Shown: piece after piece, positions 58,747 to 64,000 of the stretch
Numbering within the stretch: position 1 is the first letter of the stretch
Layout: each line of letters begins with the position of its first letter
Assembly (NCBI GenBank): GCA_002205965.3
Contig: NADL03000087.1
Coordinates: 248,001 to 312,000, forward strand
DNA: 64,000 bases
Direction: 5' to 3'
From: Kappaphycus alvarezii
Taxonomy: Eukaryota > Rhodophyta > Florideophyceae > Gigartinales > Solieriaceae
Made by a program: the position numbers and the translations under genes
The notes under the pieces: generated by a model
Databases searched by the model: none
Told to the model about the DNA's origin: nothing
What the model saw: the letters and a program-made list of their open reading frames with translations, nothing else

Positions 58747-58809
58747 GGTCCCGAAGGCTTTGAGTCCTTCCACCGTCTTGCCGCTCACGCCGCTAGCCGC
58801 CGTAATTAA
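58747..58809 (+). pseudogene. LINE fragment, right part after the LTR
   Basis: Reading resumes GPEGFESFHRLAAHAASRRN and stops at TAA (58807). This is the helical tail expected after the strand ending VALG before the LTR, and the GGGCC/GGTCC duplication encodes the shared Gly-Pro. It supports a single LINE split by the insertion. Confidence 0.6.
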
Positions 58810-59219
58810 CCTCCCCATGAATAATTTCACGGTTTCGTTACCCGCTTCCCCATGTGCCTACACGGCACGCAAGCCTAGTAGATTCTTTCCCGGAGTCTTT
58901 CCAATTAGTTTCCATCCTACTCCTCGGCGCCTCTTGGTGCTTGGCCCATCTAACGAAAAATTCCACCCAAAGTTCTGGCCCTAAAAAGACATCACCTTTC
59001 GAATAGTGATAATCATGGGCGTGGTTCCTGTGGCACTTGTCCAAGAATGATTTGTTATTAGATGTGCAACATTTTTCCAGCACCTGAAATGGTTGACGTC
59101 ATTTTCTTTCAGGTCATTTTGTTGATTCCTTTACTTCCTGGTCTCTTTGTCTGGTCAAAATCCATGTTATATGCCCTTTTGCTGCAGCATTTAGTACGCG
59201 AACCAGAATATAAGGTGTA
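58810..59219. other. Unassigned sequence
   Basis: Frames at 58760-58984 (plus) and 58838-59083 (minus) have no domain. Confidence 0.4.
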
Positions 59220-59908
59220 TGATAGGGGTAAATCGTCCGGAGTAGAGATACTCAGAACTAAATACCCCAAGAAGGAGGTGTTGCAAGCGACAAAATTTCT
59301 ACCGTGGTATAGTTGAATGAACAAAAATGAATGGACAAGGAGGACAATTAAGAGTGCTACAAGCAAGTATAGAAGGGGCAAGGTCTATCACTGATGCTCT
59401 GTGACCAGCGTAGGAAAATGTTTCTTGGGTCTGAAGTTGACTCCTAACTTCTTACTACTCGGGGCTTGACTTGAAGTTGTCTGCCAACTTGCTTGATATC
59501 TTCATGAGGAAGCAGTTTACTCGGCTTATATAGACATTCGGCTACCCCAGAAGTATCAAAAAACCATACTGGTAACCATAAAATGCAATCACGGGAGTCT
59601 TGTGAGCCAGAGTGACTATTAGAAGATATTTCCTCAATGTAAATATCTAGGTGCCATACCCATGCCAGCAAACCATCGTTCAGTGGTGTGAATTAATGTG
59701 ATCAGTATATATACTTTTCAGAGTCACTCGTAGTATCACCCAGAACCTGGAACTCTACTGAAATCTATTACAACAGCGGGTCATAAAATAAGAAATCAAC
59801 CGATGAATTTGCCACACTCATCAAATTAAAAGTATCTTCCAAATTCCGATACCGTATACAGTTTTGGTCCTCTTCTAGATTTTTTCGTGTACGAATTTGC
59901 GCACATCA
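59220..59908 (-). repeat. Solo LTR, family A, with GTGTA/CTGTA duplication
   Basis: 689 bp from TGATAGGGGTAAATCG to TTTGCGCACATCA. The flanks are GTGTA (59215-59219) and CTGTA (59909-59913), a 5-bp duplication with one mismatch. Confidence 0.88.
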
Positions 59909-60899
59909 CTGTACATCAAAGTTAAGTCATGTTTACATGTAGTGCAATACAGTCTAGCGAATACAACTGTACTCGCTATTCAATTGTTGCAGCGACAAAG
60001 TAAAATACGTAAACCAGGATCTCTGTCACTTGCTCCCGCTACGAGTCTCAGCCATCCTGGACAAGCCAAACGTTTGATTCCCCTGGTAACAATATTGTTG
60101 ACCACTTCGGCAATGTTCCTCATTGTAACAAATGTAGAGAAAAAAAGATTTTATTCGAAAATTTACAATGCCACCTAACGTCACGAATAACGATCGTAAG
60201 GCATAATGAAGGAAATGTGACCGTGCTAAGCAAATTTTTTTTCTAAATATGCCAACAAATCTAGGAAGCTATTGCAAGTGATGTCCAGAATTTAATAGAA
60301 AAATCGTGGAGAAAATTGAATGCTCCAAAAAGGTCCAGAAGAGTAACTAACTTAATGAAAAAGAAAAGTCTTAATCTTCTCACATAGGGTTTCTCAAGAA
60401 AACATTAAATATACCTCCTCAATGAGAATATTCTTACTCAGTACAGTTCCACACAAAAAACGTTTCCTTTCTTAGTCGGTAGAAGGTCAAATGTCAGTTG
60501 GCTTTCATCGTAAAAGGGTGCAGTCTCGCACTGGTGTCTTGGAAGATTGGAAATAATTTTTTTGAGAGGTAAACCAGGTCTGAAGTGACAATCTGAGTCA
60601 CAGGATGCATGCATTGACTCCAGCGCGCCAAGAACACTGATCGGGTTTCAACAAACCATTGCACTTTTTCGTTAATTGGAGCTAAGCTCATTTTTAGGAA
60701 AAGCAGGAACTAATCAGGTTCAGACCAAGCATCCAGCGCGCTATCTAAATCAACATTAAAGTCCCACTGCTTACATCTCCTCTACAAATGTAATTTGATG
60801 TCGTTACCTCAGAGATACCATTTACATTTGGACTTGACGCAGTTGAAAAATTTGCAGTTATATTTCAACAATGCAGAAAATACGCTTTGTGATTATGTT
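59909..60899. other. Unassigned sequence
   Basis: AT-rich; short frames (59897-60178, 60494-60691) without domains. Confidence 0.4.
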
Positions 60900-63440
60900 C
60901 ATATATGAGAGATGGCTCTAATTAGGAAAACATTCCACGCATATTTCTTATGGAATCGGAAATTTATCTAAATTTCCGATTAAGAGCTGACTAAACTTCA
61001 TCTTGGATTCAATCACCCGTCCCCCGATAAGTTACTGAGAAATCTCAAAAGAACAAGACCAGAATATTGTGATTGCAATAGGGAAACAATTATAAGGAAG
61101 ATTTAGCGACATTGCGATGCGTGTCAGAACCTTGGCCCGACACCTTTTTGTTTTAATGTATAATTGCAAGATAAAGGTGAACTAGTGTTCTGGAGAGAAC
61201 TTTCTCTGTATTTCATGTGTCTCAATAGTCCTTCAGTTCTTCATGTCATCGAAACAGCAACTAATTTTTCTTGCGCTTTTTCAAGATCAGAGGTCGAGAT
61301 AAAAGCAGAGTGTAGAAAGTATCTGTCTTGCATTTGTAGATACTTGATATTCAAATATAATGGATACCCCAATCAGATTCGTACCAACTCTGGACCAGTA
61401 TTTGCTTCTCTCCGATAGAAGTATATCTTGAATGAATATGGTATAAAGCTGAGATCATCTGATGCTGAAGCTTATAACGCTCGGTGTAGAGTAAAAATCA
61501 TGCTCCGCTACGTCGTATATGTCTAAAACTATATAGGACATACACCCATATCAAAAAAGAGCTTTTACTCAAGATTGCTAACAAAGCAATGAATTACCCC
61601 ATCGGAGAAAACTTTTAGTCGTTTCCTTTCTTTTATTCCGAATACAGCATAGATTACCAGCTACAAACTCCAGGCTGCCACAGAAAAGTCACGCATGAGA
61701 ATGATTGCTGATGCCATGAGGGAACTGAACAATATCGATGCAGAAAACAGAGTTCATTTTCATCGGCGTTAGCAATAATATAGGTTAATGGCAATGTTTT
61801 TTCTCCAACAGTTAAGGGTAACTACCCTGGTGACGAAGTCCTCATCTTCAGAGAGAAACAGAAGGAATTGATAAGTCCTTTCACAATTTTTGATTTTCAT
61901 GAAGGAGGGTTTCGTGTTCAGAGAGTTAAGTCACAATTCAGCATTTCATTACCGAACAGGCGAAACCTTACTTTCATGAACTAGGGGAAGAAACTATTGG
62001 CCCTTCGGAAATCTGCTGCCCACAGAATTCTGTCAGATAATGTTGAAAGAATTTCGTTCCAGAAGCAGCCCCCCTTGTCCTCTCTTCTCTACTCACCTCA
62101 CAGACACTATTCATTTCAAAGATTCCCGCCCAACTGAATTCAGTCCAGCTCAGCTAAAAAAAATCAGGGCACCTATTGAAAGTGGCACATAGAAAACAGT
62201 AGTGTGCAAGTATGAAGTTCCAGACAACGCCAACGTTCGAGTTGGAAGGTTTGAATTTTTAATCAAGGAATCCGGCACTGGTCGCTAAGTTTCGAAAGCT
62301 AAATTCGTTGCCCAAGGACATAGGTATAAAATTTAAAAAATCCTCGGTAACTATTACAGCTTTTCTCGCCAACGTTCAATCAGCATACTGGTTGGACTTG
62401 ATGCAATTTTCGGCTCTAAATGTTTCGTAATTGATGTTACACAGGCATATCTCCAAATTTACCGGAAGCCCCTAAGATTTATTTATCTTAAGCCTACCCA
62501 GGAGTTCTAGCTTGGCCCTGATGGAAAGCTAAAGCTTATGAAGCCACTTCATGGACTCTCTGATGTCTTTGATTACTGAAGAAGAACGATCTACGAGAAT
62601 CTTCGATCTGATATTTGAATTAAATCCACAACTAACGACGGACCATTCTTCTTCAAGATGCTTGAAAAGAGGCTTTCTTGTCTTTGCGTGATATATTTCG
62701 ATGATTTAATACAAGCTGGAAATGAACACTTCGAAAAAGTCCGAAGGAAAACAATGAATCGCTTCAAATGTAAACGAAGAAAATATGCAACATACAATTA
62801 TCCGGAGCGCAGATCGAGAAAAAACCCTTCAGTTTCGAATTGTATCAATCCAATACATACAGAGATTCAAAGTACTCCCCTTTAATGTATCTTTTAGTCC
62901 ATACAAGTTATGGAATGGTAAAATTGCTATATATTATCGTACAATAGACCTTACAATTCACTTAGGGTTGCTCAAGCTGTTCAATGTACTGAAGTTGTGT
63001 TCAGTAATATCCGCAAAAGCATATCACAATAAACTATATTGCTTTAAATGCAGCCAAGAATGAAAAATCTATGCAATTCAAGTTCTCAAAACTTGATCCT
63101 GGTCGACTTCACCTACTATTTCATTCAGACGTATTGCTGCGACAATTATTGACGAATCCTCACAGTTTGGTTACATTACATTCTTGTTAAAGACACCGGC
63201 AAATGTCAAACTATCCATTGGTCGTCGCATAAGTCTAAATTTGTGACTAAAGGTGTACTCAGCAGTGAATTTATGGCATTAACCGACGCTTTAGATATCT
63301 TTATCACCTTGGAACATGACTTACGCCGAATCATTTTATACTTGTACCAATTTTCATGTTCATCGACAAAGCGCCTCTTTTCGACTTTGTTTCAAGGGAT
63401 ACTAAGACTACTGAGAAGCGACTTACGGTATATATTTTAA
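60900..63440 (+). mobile_element. Ty1/Copia fossil, fungal-type lineage
   Basis: Parts in order: integrase finger (RHCDACQNLGPTP) near 61105; integrase core (SVLHVIETATNFS, YNGYPNQIRTNSGPVF) at 61164-61418; an integrase end near 61810-61960; RT start (FVAQGHR) near 62320; RT (SKCFVIDVTQAYLQIYRKP, FIYLKPTQ) near 62400-62510; VIYFDDLIQAGNEHFEKV at 62688-62740, the catalytic YxDD-type site; RNase H end (VLSSEFMALTDALDI) at 63250-63300. It belongs to the same lineage as the fossil at 17.3-21.3 kb. It is broken in many places, and no LTRs were identified. Confidence 0.8.
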
Positions 63441-63598
63441 ATGTTAGCGGTTCTTAAAAAACGAAACAGCTTCAAAAAGTCAACTTTATTCGCTCCAAAG
63501 TCAACACAGCCAATGTATTGACTATGCTCAAAAGTGACTCCATTCTAAATCGCTTATTAGATGAGGTCACATTTATTCATTCAATTTGGCAGTTAGGT

Positions 63599-63770
63599 GA
63601 AAGAGTAAAATCCTTCTATCTTGGGAGAATAAAACATTGTCAACGGACTGGCCATCCAGACCAGTGTGTTTTGGCAGTAATCTTTAATTTTTTGAGATAT
63701 TTTTCGAACTGGATACAGCGTTCGCATGGTTACCTTCTGTTGTTATCAGTCATTATGACTTCAAATTCTG
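63599..63770 (+). repeat. 172-bp repeat, inverted copy of 49904-50080
   Basis: See 49904-50080. The plus-strand frame 63518-63865 runs through it and into the MITE, but it shows no domain and is probably not coding. Confidence 0.7.
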
Positions 63771-63835
63771 TAGGACGTTTTGAGTTGCATGTCTTGAAAA
63801 TGAGTGGTCGCGAAGACTGCGGCCAGTCGCGCATT

Positions 63836-64000
63836 GGGAGAAGGTTTGGGTGGTTTAATCTGTAAAGATATATTCGATTCATGCAATGAAATTATTTTCG
63901 AAGGTTCGACGCAATCTTTTTAGTCGATTCTGGTTGTCTGGAGAGCTCAAGGATATGGTAGAGTTGAATATGTTGCAAGAGTGAAACACCCGAACCTCCC
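63836..64000 (+). mobile_element. Complete MITE, 165 bp, ending at the window edge
   Basis: The left arm GGGAGAAGGTTTGGGTGG...AAAGATATATTCGA and inverted right arm TGAATATGTTGCAAGAGTGAAACACCCGAACCTCCC (cited in part) enclose GTCGATTCTGGTTGTCTGG. The right arm ends on the last base, so the target duplication cannot be checked. Confidence 0.75.

Noticed and set aside
63518-63865. 115-codon ORF near the right end
   Set aside because: Runs through a non-coding repeat and into a MITE arm; no domain.

Overview
The window looks like a transposon-choked stretch of a eukaryotic, most likely fungal, nuclear genome. Evidence for a fungus: four Ty1/Copia fossils (two of a lineage I know mainly from fungi), a Ty3/Gypsy element, a pogo-type DNA transposon, and a secreted LPMO-like gene with one short intron. 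The LPMO-like gene and the endonuclease-type LINEs would suit an early-diverging (chytrid-like) fungus, but that is inference; a filamentous fungus is not excluded. No rRNA, CRISPR or bacterial-style operon was seen. Few host genes are present and the two best are decayed.

Layout. 1-5.5 kb: gag pieces of Gypsy-type elements, a tRNA-like Pol III head and unassigned sequence. 6.87-13.3 kb: one long Gypsy fossil (5' LTR, gag, protease, RT, integrase, GPY-like end, stub of the 3' LTR), followed by a pogo transposase relic and an LTR fragment. 17.3-21.3 kb: a Copia fossil carrying a 720-bp solo LTR with a perfect CTAAC duplication. 22-25.4 kb: a LINE tail, then a decayed gene for a secreted cysteine-rich protein. 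27.0-32.1 kb: a Copia element with both 294-bp LTRs, lying against a second Copia fossil (32.1-35.2 kb). 35.2-45.8 kb: an AT-rich gene desert with faint relics. 45.8-59.9 kb: a dense patchwork of LINE ends, MITEs, one TIR element, four solo LTRs and the LPMO-like gene. 60.9-63.4 kb: another Copia fossil; a complete MITE ends exactly at the window edge.

Two LTR families tie the window together. Family A (about 700 bp) and family B (about 1.4-1.5 kb) share the TATA-box core promoter and everything downstream of it, but have unrelated upstream (U3) parts; family B carries an open reading frame inside the LTR. Five copies are solo LTRs with 5-bp target duplications (three perfect, two with one mismatch).

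The most interesting locus is 53646-56081. A short first exon encodes a signal peptide whose predicted cleavage exposes a histidine, as in lytic polysaccharide monooxygenases. The GTAAGT intron was about 57-68 nt before a 1405-bp solo LTR landed in it, and the second exon encodes an LPMO-like body with a few lesions. A second interesting signal is a set of at least seven fragments of one LINE family that keep only the C-terminal zinc-finger and nuclease region, always without reverse transcriptase.
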